NCBI RefSeq assembly: GCF_024498075.1
Contig: NZ_JANHOF010000028.1
Coordinates: forward strand, 1-47,580
Reading direction: 5' to 3'
DNA from: Paenibacillus mendelii
GTDB lineage: Bacteria; Bacillota; Bacilli; Paenibacillales; Paenibacillaceae
Length of the DNA stretch: 47,580 nucleotides
Under the pieces are notes generated by a model. It made no database searches. It was not told the origin of the DNA and was given only the letters and a program-made list of their open reading frames with translations. Of this stretch, positions 1 through 7,458 are shown piece by piece; position 1 is the stretch's first letter, and each line of letters opens with the position of its first letter. The position numbers and the translations under genes are program-made.

Positions 1-104
1 TTTGTTTTTGGGATCCGTCAGCCCGCCAGCGTCGTGGACCCATTAACATCATACCAAGGAGTCTTTTTCTTTCTCAAACCTCGTATTTCTTCATAATAGG
101 AATG

Positions 105-193
105 CTGCCCGTTAGCTTAATAAAACAAGGAACAGCTGCCGCGGCAAACTGTTCCTTGTTGCGTTCAACTAACGTTCCCCGTTAGCGTAATGA
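105..193. repeat. Interspersed terminator-repeat, copy R1 (complete)
   Basis: Left arm CTGCCCGTTAGCTTAATAAA, a 12-bp perfect stem (AACAAGGAACAG / CTGTTCCTTGTT) whose loop holds the palindrome TGCCGCGGCA, then the right arm with TTCAACTAACG and CCCGTTAGCGTAATGA. Read on the minus strand the stem is followed by TTTTATT, as in an intrinsic terminator. It lies 44 nt behind the stop of the TetR-type gene. Same family as the copies near 2.1, 3.6, 4.4, 4.8, 6.7, 9.2, 10.2, 39.4, 45.6, 46.9 and 47.2 kb. Confidence 0.85.
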
Positions 194-236
194 CCTGGCG
201 TTTTCTATGACCGGTTAATTCAACATTTGCGTAACG

Positions 237-827
237 TTACGTTTTCAAAAAACGCATTAAGTAGTCCGCATTCGGTAACCCGTACTCCTCCATCGCAACT
301 TCCTCCATAATAAGACAATTGATAATGGAAAAATACCAAGCCAATAATTTCCGTGGATCTCCCGGGGAGAATTCTCCAGCTTCCTGCCCTTGAATAAATA
401 TTGAAATCAGCCTCTCGAGTATAACATCCTCTGAATGTTGTTCAAGAATCCGTGCGGCCTCTTCTGGAATTTCATCCGTCTTGCGTGCTCTTAGAATTAG
501 CATAAATGCATATTTGCTGCTCTCATCAAGCATACCTGTGGTTAAGGCTTTGATTTGTTCAAATGGAGAGCCAGGCAAGTATTGAAGGTTCTCGGTTTCC
601 AACTTCGCTTCTTCGATTAACTCCTGAACGAGCGTTGTGAAAAGCACGTCTTTGGATTTGAAATATCGGAAAATAAGACCTTCGCTGATGCCGGCTTCCG
701 CAGCGATCATGCTCGTTTTCGTTCCCAAGTATCCGTGCCGAGCAAATCGTATTAGCGCCGCTTGCTTAATCTGTTCTCTGCGTTCGTCGCGGATCTGATT
801 CAGTTGGTGTTTATTTAATGGAGACAA
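237..827 (-). CDS. TetR/AcrR family transcriptional regulator
   Basis: 196-residue one-domain repressor. The N-terminal helix-turn-helix (about residues 16-62) carries the typical TetR pattern: ARHGYLGTKTSMIAAEAGIS, then GLIFRYFKSKDVLF. The rest is the helical ligand-binding and dimerisation domain, too variable to name a ligand. The start is TTG with GAGG five nt upstream; no good ATG precedes the HTH. It lies 55 nt downstream of the alpha/beta hydrolase on the same strand, so the two are probably cotranscribed. A perfect 9+9 inverted repeat just downstream of the hydrolase promoter is the likely operator, giving autoregulation of the pair. The family is clear; the link to the operator is inference. 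Confidence 0.9.
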   Translation of the reverse strand: MSPLNKHQLNQIRDERREQIKQAALIRFARHGYLGTKTSMIAAEAGISEGLIFRYFKSKDVLFTTLVQELIEEAKLETENLQYLPGSPFEQIKALTTGMLDESSKYAFMLILRARKTDEIPEEAARILEQHSEDVILERLISIFIQGQEAGEFSPGDPRKLLAWYFSIINCLIMEEVAMEEYGLPNADYLMRFLKT

Positions 828-882
828 TGATCCTCAAACTCCAATCTTATGAAAGAGTTATCCTTATCGTAACATGAAATCG

Positions 883-1941
883 CTAAATTATCCCCTTTGC
901 AATTTCGTTCTCTGTAGCGGTGGCTAGAGGATGTACCCGGTTAATAAGTTCCTCCAGGAATTGCTCCGGACGGGCAAAACAAGCAAGATGACCGGCATTA
1001 CGAATCAGTACATATTCTTTGAAAGGAGCTTCAATTTTGTCGAAGTATGCTTTTGCCGTTGCAATCGGCGTAATGATATCTTTATCGCCATGCATAATAA
1101 AGAACGGCAATTTAAGGCACAGTCCAACCTCATCGAAGTCAAAAGCCACTAACTCGTTATAAAGGTGGTCAAGGGAGAATTTCATCCCTTTGAAAAAATC
1201 GATGAGATCGCTGAACTTGTGTTCTGGGGAAGAAAGCATAGACGGCAAAATAAGGTCCATAATCATATTTGGCACGTCGTTGATCACTTTAACGAGGTAT
1301 TGATTCCTCCGTTCGAAATCTTCACGGCTCCATCGTGTTGGATCCGGCCCCATTTTCTCGACCAATTGAACCCCCTTCGCATGGCCTGCATTGCGGAGAG
1401 AGTCCATCGTCAATTGGTGCGTGAGATACTGGGGATCCGGAGAATTTTGATCGGTACCGACATAGGCATAAAATAGGTCGGGACGTCTTTTCGCCATCAT
1501 AATTCCGATCAGGCTGCCTACCGAACTGCCGATGAGAATCACTTTCTGCTGTTGGATTTTGTTGCACAGGTACTCTACCAACTCGATCCCGTCCTGAGCA
1601 AGGCGGCTAAAGGTGATGGGGCCGCTTCCGTCTTTTCCGTTCCTCGTAAACGTTTTGCCAGCGCCTCGCTGATCCCATTGCACGATGGTGAAATGTTTCT
1701 CCCAAGAACGCAGCAATGGGCTGAAAATGGAGTATGGGGAAGCCGGTCCGCCATGAATGAACAATACAACAGGATTATGATAATCCTCTCCCCGTATTGT
1801 TACCCACTGGTCGATGCCGCCGATTTTAACGTAATGGCCTTCAATGATACGATTCGGCGTATGAATCTCAAGTAGCTTTGTGTTTTTGCGTCGGTTGCGG
1901 TTTCGGAGTAATAAATCAGGCAGGATGTTCGTTTTACTCAT
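883..1941 (-). CDS. Alpha/beta hydrolase, proline iminopeptidase-like (S33 type)
   Basis: About 352 residues. Counting from an upstream ATG at 1950, there is an oxyanion HGGPASP near 66-72, the WDQRGAG strand near 92-98, a nucleophile elbow GSSVG (Ser about 143), an acid in GDKDIITP and a late catalytic His in NAGHLACF. This is the prolyl aminopeptidase/tricorn-factor-like branch of the fold; the true substrate (peptide, ester or lactone) cannot be read. Start choice: AAGGAG touches the ATG at 1950 but is 9 nt from the ATG at 1941, so 1941 is preferred. No signal peptide, so cytoplasmic. First gene of a likely two-gene unit with the TetR-type regulator, under the operator at 1980-1998. Confidence 0.88.
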   Translation of the reverse strand: MSKTNILPDLLLRNRNRRKNTKLLEIHTPNRIIEGHYVKIGGIDQWVTIRGEDYHNPVVLFIHGGPASPYSIFSPLLRSWEKHFTIVQWDQRGAGKTFTRNGKDGSGPITFSRLAQDGIELVEYLCNKIQQQKVILIGSSVGSLIGIMMAKRRPDLFYAYVGTDQNSPDPQYLTHQLTMDSLRNAGHAKGVQLVEKMGPDPTRWSREDFERRNQYLVKVINDVPNMIMDLILPSMLSSPEHKFSDLIDFFKGMKFSLDHLYNELVAFDFDEVGLCLKLPFFIMHGDKDIITPIATAKAYFDKIEAPFKEYVLIRNAGHLACFARPEQFLEELINRVHPLATATENEIAKGII

Positions 1942-1979
1942 TTTTTTCATCTCCTTCTAAAGTGAATGGGGAAATTTTA

Positions 1980-2031
1980 TGAGTGAGTAACTCACTCAAT
2001 TTAAAGTATATCATTTTCCGCATATTGTCAA
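1980..2031 (-). promoter_or_regulatory. Promoter and TetR-type operator of the hydrolase-regulator unit
   Basis: Minus-strand -35 TTGACA (2026-2031) and -10 TATACT (2005-2010), 15 nt apart, which is shorter than ideal. Immediately downstream lies TGAGTGAGT-A-ACTCACTCA (1980-1998), a perfect 9-bp inverted repeat about one centre base. A repressor bound there would cover the transcription start. The architecture is typical of TetR-family autoregulation; the pairing with the TetR-type gene at 237-827 is inferred from position. Confidence 0.75.
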
Positions 2032-2048
2032 TCGTGTGAAATAACTGC

Positions 2049-2139
2049 GCTGCCCTTTAGCTTAATAAAAACAAGGAACAGCTGCCGCGGCAAACTGCTC
2101 CTTGTTTCGTTGAACTATCGTGTCCCGTTAGCGTAATGA
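2049..2139. repeat. Interspersed terminator-repeat, copy R2 (complete)
   Basis: Nearly identical to R1: left arm CCCTTTAGCTTAATAAAA, the same ACAAGGAACAG stem with one mismatch around TGCCGCGGCA, right arm TTGAACTATCG followed by CCCGTTAGCGTAATGA. It lies between the hydrolase promoter and the 3' end of the membrane-protein gene. Its right edge supplies the stop codon of a decayed reading frame at 2128-2300. Confidence 0.85.
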
Positions 2140-2300
2140 ACTCATTGACTTCGCCAGCTTATACCTAGCACAAAAACGCGTCCCATTTGCCCATGGTTTG
2201 AATACCGCATTAACTTCCTTAATTTTAACCATGTCACCTTTTGTATCAAATTTGAAAACTTTATCCCAGTATAAAAATGGCCCCCCTTATAAATAAAGTT
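2128..2300 (-). pseudogene. Possible 3' remnant of a decayed gene
   Basis: On the minus strand one frame reads ...FLYWDKVFKFDTKGD, MVKIKEVNAVFKPWANGT, RFCARYKLAKSMSSLR and then TAA, which looks like a genuine protein C-terminus. It is open only back to a run of six G (2281-2286). Adding one base there joins it to a frame reading NFIYKGG. No start or ribosome binding site is left, and the upstream part overlaps the end of the membrane-protein gene. The last three codons and the stop come from repeat R2. I do not recognise the family. Confidence 0.3.
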
Positions 2301-3336
2301 ATCGGCCACATTGTACGCAACTGGCTCTGGTTTGCTGCTGATAGCCCCAGGTGGCTCCACCAAGTGCGATACCTAACAACATCCACCCTCCGTACACCAT
2401 GGATACCATCAATCCGTTGCCATCAAAACGCACAGGACCATCAGCCAGACCTAGTGCTTGCATAAAAGTCCCAAATATCGCCAGCAGCCCCATAGGAGCT
2501 GTCATACAGGCAGCAATCCAACCTCCAATGATAAAAATCCTGCGAGGAACTTTTTTGCCAGCAAAAAACGGGACCCAACGGGGGAATAAGCGCCCCCATC
2601 TTTGGACAAGAGCGAGGGAAAGCAATGCACTAGCACCAAAAACCAGAATTTCACCAAACGCAGAATGATGGCCGAAATTTTGACCGCCCCCTAAGGTCCC
2701 ACCAAGTGTCCAGTAGATTTTCAGCAAAGGATATGGAAATGAAAGGATGAAAGCGGCATAGCCAAGCCACGCATTCGAGCGAATCTTCCTCTTGATCAAG
2801 GGCCCTTGGCCACACGCAACACATGCACCGCGGGATACGCGCTGAAAAGAGATGGTGACCATTGCCAGTAACGTTGCCCCTGTGAGGCTTATAGCCCGGG
2901 ACACAAAGCCTGACCAGTCAACGACAGGTGGCAAACCGGGTATTCCAATCACAGCGGCCGTGCGGAGTGCGTCAAAGACGATACCAGCTGATGACCAGAT
3001 TAGCAGAATAGAAGCGCTCCATGCGCTGATTAGCACGAGTAGACGTGGTACAAGTCTTACTCGCGTCCAACCCATTGACAGCAGCAAAGCGATCACTCCA
3101 ATTATTGCGGCGAATGCCGTAACCCACATTGGAGCAAATCCCTTTGTATAGTCTGGACTGTCTGGAAAAAGGGGTTTCAATATAACGGCTAGCAGGGTTA
3201 CGGCGCAGGCCCCGAGTGCAGCCCACACTTGAAAATAAGATTGGACGGTCGAGTCTTTATCAACCGATCTCGCAATATTGGCACCATCCATCTTAGCCAT
3301 TGTTTCTCCAATGTGATTTTGGTTATTTGAAGACAT
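2299..3336 (-). CDS. Polytopic membrane protein of unknown function with two CxxC motifs
   Basis: 345 residues with roughly eight hydrophobic segments (first at about 36-56). Two short cysteine motifs stand out: CVACGQG near residue 172, in a loop after the fourth segment, and CVQCGR as the very last residues. Both are CxxCG, so the two could meet to bind a metal or form a redox centre; that is inference. ATG at 3336 has AGGGAG 12 nt upstream; the internal ATG at 3300 has a better spaced GGAG and may be the true start. I do not recognise a named family. Followed by a decayed frame and repeat R2. Confidence 0.8.
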   Translation of the reverse strand: MSSNNQNHIGETMAKMDGANIARSVDKDSTVQSYFQVWAALGACAVTLLAVILKPLFPDSPDYTKGFAPMWVTAFAAIIGVIALLLSMGWTRVRLVPRLLVLISAWSASILLIWSSAGIVFDALRTAAVIGIPGLPPVVDWSGFVSRAISLTGATLLAMVTISFQRVSRGACVACGQGPLIKRKIRSNAWLGYAAFILSFPYPLLKIYWTLGGTLGGGQNFGHHSAFGEILVFGASALLSLALVQRWGRLFPRWVPFFAGKKVPRRIFIIGGWIAACMTAPMGLLAIFGTFMQALGLADGPVRFDGNGLMVSMVYGGWMLLGIALGGATWGYQQQTRASCVQCGR

Positions 3337-3377
3337 TGATGGGACCAGCTCCCTAAAGTTTTAATCTCTGAAGGTCT

Positions 3378-3405
3378 ACTTCCCCGCAGCTTGCTGCGGG
3401 GAAGT
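3378..3405. terminator. Strong stem-loop, 13-bp stem
   Basis: ACTTCCCCGCAGC and GCTGCGGGGAAGT form a perfect 13-bp stem with a TT loop. It is followed on the plus strand by TTATTTT, as in an intrinsic terminator. No plus-strand gene ends here, so it may instead be part of the nested inverted-repeat block that runs to 3489. Confidence 0.6.
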
Positions 3406-3489
3406 TTATTTTCGATCTCAGTTATAAATTTTACAGAAACATTTCTTTGCCGAAAATAAACTAAGGTCTATTTTCCAGCTAGACCTTAG
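3405..3489. repeat. Nested inverted repeats between two genes
   Basis: TTTATTTTCG (3405-3414) has its exact reverse complement CGAAAATAAA at 3451-3460. This is followed directly by CTAAGGTCTA (3461-3470) and its reverse complement TAGACCTTAG (3480-3489). With the stem at 3378-3405 this gives three hairpins within 112 bp. No open frame is present. It could be a small mobile remnant or a structured RNA. Confidence 0.5.
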
Positions 3490-3608
3490 TCTTAAATATG
3501 ATTGATCAAACGCTTAAAAGGAAGGAACTCTAAAGCGAGTTAATAACGTGGCAAACACATGTAAAGAGCCGATAAGATTATTATGTTAGTCTGAATCCAT
3601 TAGCGTAA

Positions 3609-3716
3609 TCTGCCCGTTAGCTCAATCGACGAGGGAGACGTGAAAAGGATCCGCCGTGGCGGATCCTTGTGTGTTTTATTGAACTATCGTGTCCCGTTAG
3701 TTGAACGATACATGCC
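3609..3716. repeat. Interspersed terminator-repeat, copy R3
   Basis: Left arm CTGCCCGTTAGCTCAAT, a different core with an 11-bp stem AAGGATCCGCC / GGCGGATCCTT, then TTTTATTGAACTATCG and CCCGTTAGTTGAAC. The last two arms are near-perfect inverted partners. It lies about 80 nt behind the stop of the DUF1579 gene. Its core is shared with R8 near 10.2 kb. Confidence 0.8.
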
Positions 3717-3797
3717 GGGAACTTCAGATCCTCACTTGTTTGTGGTTAGTTCCGCTATTGATCCCCAAGAGTTTATACGTTTTGGGGCGTTTTTCAG

Positions 3798-4274
3798 CTA
3801 AACGACTTTCGTCAACTTGATATCCATCCAAGGTTCCCAACTCTCGCCATCGCCTGACAACTCCCACCTGCCAGTTAAGGTGTTGCTGTCATCGCTAAAC
3901 ATACCCGTGAAGCGCTCAGATTTTCCTGCAATTGTCCAGACGGCGTCGAGTAGATTCGCTTGATACTTACCGACGCTGCCTCGATTGTCATAAGAGTGCG
4001 TAAAGTACGTCTCGCTAGAAGTATCATAACCTATGATCTCGATAGTCTTAACCTCTTCGTCACCCATATAGCCACCCACGTGGTGAATAAGGAAAAATCC
4101 GCCAGGTAGCCATTCGTAAGTATCAATTGCCTTCAACCTGGCAGTCGGCCCGGACGGACTCGCCTTAATCAGTCCTTCCGTATTCCATTTGCCTATGAAC
4201 ACATTCAAGCGTGTGAGCGCAAGATCTGGCTTGGGCGGATCGTGTGGAGCAAGGGAATTATCTTTCTTTGTCAC
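3798..4274 (-). CDS. DUF1579 family protein
   Basis: 158 residues. The pattern FIGKWNTEG near the N-terminus, the central GGFFLIHHVGGYMG, and the late ERFTGMFSDDSNTLTGRWE fit DUF1579, a lipocalin-like beta-barrel family of unknown function. No signal peptide or membrane segment. The start is GTG with AAGGAGG eight nt upstream. It stands alone on the minus strand, with its own upstream region and repeat R3 behind it. Confidence 0.8.
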   Translation of the reverse strand: MTKKDNSLAPHDPPKPDLALTRLNVFIGKWNTEGLIKASPSGPTARLKAIDTYEWLPGGFFLIHHVGGYMGDEEVKTIEIIGYDTSSETYFTHSYDNRGSVGKYQANLLDAVWTIAGKSERFTGMFSDDSNTLTGRWELSGDGESWEPWMDIKLTKVV

Positions 4275-4424
4275 TAATATGTTCCTCCTTCATAGTTAGG
4301 GCGGTTGCCACTCTTTATAAATGAATTTTAAAATCTCCTTTTATTCTACAAGTTTACAGATAATGCGGTTTCTTATCGATTGCTATTTCGGAAGTTGAAG
4401 AAACTACTGGAGCCTGCTTGTATC

Positions 4425-4512
4425 CTGCCAGTTAGCTTAATAAAATGAGCAGGCCACCACAGCGCCTGCTCATCCATGTTTCTTATTCAACTATCGTACC
4501 CGTTAGCGTAAC
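4425..4512. repeat. Interspersed terminator-repeat, copy R4
   Basis: Left arm CTGCCAGTTAGCTTAATAAA, a 9-bp stem TGAGCAGGC / GCCTGCTCA, then TTATTCAACTATCG and CCCGTTAGCGTAAC. The left-arm AGCTTAATAA can pair with the right-arm TTATTCAACT. In the minus direction the right arm carries stop codons in all three frames. It supplies the last residues and stop of the truncated NUDIX frame. Confidence 0.85.
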
Positions 4513-4780
4513 AGAAAGGATCTAATTGTTTCAATAACTGGAAGGATATTACACGATGTTTTAAGTAGAACATGATGGCGGCACAGTCGATGTTAATAAA
4601 TTGCAACGGATTATTTTGTATCCGTTCTGCCAGTTCGTCTATGGTGACCCAGCGGGGGTTATGTGTGTGTTCGCCTTCTTTGAGTAATTCACCCTCCGCC
4701 CTGCAAACAAAGTAGTAACCGACCGAATCGACTTCGTACCATACAATAATAAGTTGATTCGAGTGATTTCCGTCAAACAA
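4487..4780 (-). pseudogene. NUDIX hydrolase, 5'-truncated remnant
   Basis: 97 residues matching only the C-terminal half of a small NUDIX hydrolase: a strand reading YYFVCRAEGELL, then PRWVTIDELAERIQNNPLQF and a final helix. The catalytic NUDIX box (GxxxxxExxxxREUxEExGU) is absent, so the product cannot hydrolyse nucleotides. The only start is a TTG with no ribosome binding site. A terminator-like hairpin at 4784-4829 lies immediately upstream. The last residues, CYANGYDS, are read from repeat R4. Most likely a dead fragment. Confidence 0.7.
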
Positions 4781-4783
4781 TAT

Positions 4784-4872
4784 AAAAAAATCGACCCTGT
4801 TCGCATCTGCAAAAGGTCGGTTTTTTTTGCGTTAGAACTCGTTACCGTGTCCTGTTATTAGCTTAATAAATA
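4784..4872. repeat. Interspersed terminator-repeat, copy R5 (diverged)
   Basis: A bidirectional terminator-like hairpin (TCGACC / GGTCGG flanked by A7 and T8 runs, 4784-4829), followed by a worn right arm: GCGTTAGAACTCGTTACCG, then TGTCCTGTTATTAGCTTAATAA. The same parts occur in the same order as in the other copies. It follows a decayed minus-strand frame whose stop TAA (4863-4865) lies inside it. Confidence 0.6.
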
Positions 4873-5190
4873 GTACAAAATGCATCAATTCCCGACTCGG
4901 TAACTAATGCCCTAGTAGTCGCCCATTGCCTGAAACTTTCAGGAATTACAAATGTTTGGTTAATTTTGTCATTTACCCCCAAAAAAGAGTATTCAATACG
5001 AATATATTGTAGTATGTTGTTATTCAAATTGAATAACCTTCCTCATTCTTACCGAAAGAAACAACATAGACATGACTTCCCGTAAGGGCCTCAGATAATG
5101 ATCTTTCGGTGATTCTGCTGAATGTTATTTTTTCAGACCCTGCCTTCTCAACTACACCATGTTTTACTGTCAATTCGACACAACAAGGGG
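4863..5190 (-). pseudogene. Decayed minus-strand reading frames, unrecognised
   Basis: Two overlapping minus-strand frames look protein-like. One (about 5024-5190, no clear start) contains VKHGVVEKAGSEKITFSRIT then ERSLSEALTGSHVYVVSFG. The other (4863-5027, TTG start with GAGGAAGG nine nt upstream, 54 residues) contains KINQTFVIPESFRQWATTRA and ends FCTIY. They could be one gene broken by a frameshift near 5030 or a remnant plus a small gene. The second frame stops inside repeat R5. I do not recognise the family. Confidence 0.3.
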
Positions 5191-5267
5191 GTGTTTAATC
5201 AAAACAAGTTTAAAACGAAATACCGATGGATAGTCAACAAAAATAAGTTTATAGGTGAGGTGCATTA

Positions 5268-6401
5268 ATGAAACGAGGATTTATACCTTTCGTTTGGGCA
5301 TTTACGCTGTTGGTGCTGATTCTGCTTCCGCCGTTGCAGGCATCGGCCGCTGATGATTGGAGTTCCGAGGTGCTCCTTAACGAATTCAACGGAACCATCC
5401 TTGGCTTTGACGAAAGCCGTATTATTTGGAAAGAAACCGGTAATAAGGTGCTCTGGTTGCATAACCGTACGGATGGAAGCCAAGTAAAGGTGTACGATGC
5501 CACCGGGTCTGACCATACGATCTATTCGGCAAAGTTATCCACTGAAGGTGTAGTCTTTACTTTATCTATTACAGACTCTAGCGGATGGCCTACTTATCAT
5601 TCTGTTTATTATTGGAACGACGGAAACGTTCGAAATCTGATCGATGGCAATTATCCATATGGGGATGTTTATGATGTGAAAGGGAATTTTGCGGTATTTA
5701 CCAATAGAGTGCTGGATTTAGCTACGGGACAGTCCCGTACCTTACCGAATTCGGGTTTTCAAGGTACAAATCGCTTTGATCTGTCGGCTGACGGAACCGT
5801 GGTTTATACGGATCCAACTTATCATTCGAACCTCTACAAGTCGCTTCCCGACGGTACGTTGATGACATATGTGCTGCCTGCCGGCTACCAAACCTACAGC
5901 GGACCTTTGATGGACGGGAAAAACATGATCTACCAGGTTAAAAGGAACAGTAGCGAAAAGTGGTTGCTCCGATTGCGTGACGCCGATGACAATATTACCA
6001 CATTAGCCCTAAATCCTTGGTATGGCTTTTTTCCCAACCCGAGACCATCCTATCAGATCAATAACGGCTGGATTGCCTATCAGGAGTATAATAAAGAAAA
6101 AGATAATTGGGCCTTGTATGTCCGGTCGCCGGAAGGCGAAACCAAACCGATCTTTGAAACCCCTTCACAGACGTGGAAACAGTCGTGGTACTCAAGAGAC
6201 GGCATCTCCATCAATCAGTTGGGCGCGGACGGCTCGGTTGTATACACGGTGTACTACGGGAAGTTGAAATACTCCAAAACGTACCTTTATTCCTCTCAAA
6301 CGGATACACATGTGCGTGTGTCCAGCGGTATGAAGTTCCAATACCAGAATGGCGCCTGGTACCGGATGACTAGCAATTCGTTGTTCGCCATTCAAAGCTA
6401 A
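5268..6401 (+). CDS. Secreted beta-propeller-like protein
   Basis: 377 residues, beginning with a clear Sec signal peptide (charged MKRG, hydrophobic core, ALQASAADD-like cleavage region near residue 27). The mature part is a string of blade-like units such as GTVVYTDPTYHSNLYKSLPD and GWIAYQEYNKEKDNWALYV, as in TolB/WD40-like six- or seven-blade propellers. AGGTGAGG lies about 7 nt before the ATG. No catalytic motif is visible; a binding or scaffold role outside the cell is likely. It is one of the few plus-strand genes and is convergent with the methyltransferase at 6761-7378. A related propeller is at 45711-46703. Confidence 0.75.
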   Translation: MKRGFIPFVWAFTLLVLILLPPLQASAADDWSSEVLLNEFNGTILGFDESRIIWKETGNKVLWLHNRTDGSQVKVYDATGSDHTIYSAKLSTEGVVFTLSITDSSGWPTYHSVYYWNDGNVRNLIDGNYPYGDVYDVKGNFAVFTNRVLDLATGQSRTLPNSGFQGTNRFDLSADGTVVYTDPTYHSNLYKSLPDGTLMTYVLPAGYQTYSGPLMDGKNMIYQVKRNSSEKWLLRLRDADDNITTLALNPWYGFFPNPRPSYQINNGWIAYQEYNKEKDNWALYVRSPEGETKPIFETPSQTWKQSWYSRDGISINQLGADGSVVYTVYYGKLKYSKTYLYSSQTDTHVRVSSGMKFQYQNGAWYRMTSNSLFAIQS

Positions 6402-6640
6402 TACTTCATTACTACCGCCCCCGTATGGCCGACGGAGACTTTAAGCGGACCCGCCCTTTCAATCGGTCAGCAGGGGAACGGAAAACCGAAGATTTTTGAG
6501 CATATGTCCCAGAACTAGTCCCGTAAAATCCCCAATGGAACCTGCATCCAGATTCCATTGGTTATAGGGACGGTCACGGGGGATCAAGCCCTCAATGACT
6601 AGTATTCGTTGAAAATAAAGTCCAGACTGCTGCCACTATT
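6402..6640. other. Intergenic stretch with one hairpin
   Basis: No credible frame on either strand. A 9-bp perfect stem CCAATGGAA / TTCCATTGG lies at about 6533-6562 without a T-run. Nothing else is recognised before repeat R6. Confidence 0.5.
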
Positions 6641-6732
6641 CTGCCCGTTAGCGTGGAAAAGTCAGCCGTTCATTCTCATTCGAGCCGGCTGCCTCTTGTC
6701 TTTATTAAGCTATCGTATCCGTTTAGTTGAAC
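6641..6732. repeat. Interspersed terminator-repeat, copy R6
   Basis: Left arm CTGCCCGTTAGCG, a weak stem (CAGCCG / CGGCTG), then TTTATTAAGCTATCG and CCGTTTAGTTGAAC. The final arm is in the TTGAAC form seen in R3. It lies 28 nt behind the stop of the methyltransferase at 6761. Confidence 0.75.
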
Positions 6733-6760
6733 AAACATTAATTATATCGTTCTAAATACG

Positions 6761-7378
6761 TCACTTAACTCCTGTAACTGCGACCGTATTGAAAACCCTA
6801 GAGTCAGGTCCTATGATTTGATTAGTATTCGAGAATCCAACTCGAAGCATACACGGAATAATTTGCTGATCTATCATATTCTGAATGTGGTTATATACCA
6901 CCCCTCCCTTTCCATATGAAAGGGTTATTATTACTGAGCCACCAGGTTTAAGCACTCGGAATATTTCATTTATGCTTCTAGGCAAGTCATCCCAAAAATA
7001 GATTGAATGAATGCTAAAGACCTTATCGAAGCTGCTATTTGGGTAGGGGATTTCTTCCGCACTCCCATATCTTATCTCTGCTCTGCCACTTTTTATTGCT
7101 TTTTTATTACGGATAGTTGCTGAACGGACCATAGTTTTAGATAGATCAATACCAATGACGTGTCCATCCGTTAATTGATTTTGAAGCAGTTGAATGGCAA
7201 ACCCTGCGCCACACCCAAGCTCCAATACTTTATCGTTGGGTTGTAATTTTATCAGATCTATTGTCCAGAATGTCTCAGGTTGATGCTGTTTCACCATTTT
7301 TTCACCTATCCACAAACCAAAGATACCTTTCGGGTTTCCGTAATAAGCTTCAATAAATCGTGTGAGACGGATTTTCAT
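6761..7378 (-). CDS. Class I SAM-dependent methyltransferase
   Basis: About 205 residues. Motif I VLELGCGAGFA, the acidic strand end VIGIDLSKTM, the motif around FDKVFSIHSIYFWDD and the late RVLKPGGSVIITL show a Methyltransf_11/25 Rossmann fold. The substrate cannot be told. Start choice: AAGAAGG abuts a GTG at 7390 but is 11 nt from the ATG at 7378, which is preferred. It lies next to the MATE gene on the same strand with an 80-nt gap, so it may be cotranscribed with that unit. Confidence 0.85.
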   Translation of the reverse strand: MKIRLTRFIEAYYGNPKGIFGLWIGEKMVKQHQPETFWTIDLIKLQPNDKVLELGCGAGFAIQLLQNQLTDGHVIGIDLSKTMVRSATIRNKKAIKSGRAEIRYGSAEEIPYPNSSFDKVFSIHSIYFWDDLPRSINEIFRVLKPGGSVIITLSYGKGGVVYNHIQNMIDQQIIPCMLRVGFSNTNQIIGPDSRVFNTVAVTGVK

Positions 7379-7458
7379 TGTAAGATTCACCTTCTTAAGC
7401 TTAGTATTTTTTCATCGGCTTCCTAGCCTTACGCTGGGATCAATGAGGAGCGACAGAA

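Noticed and set aside
1552..1875. Plus-strand frame inside the hydrolase gene
   Set aside because: It is the antisense of a well-supported alpha/beta hydrolase and has no protein-like pattern.
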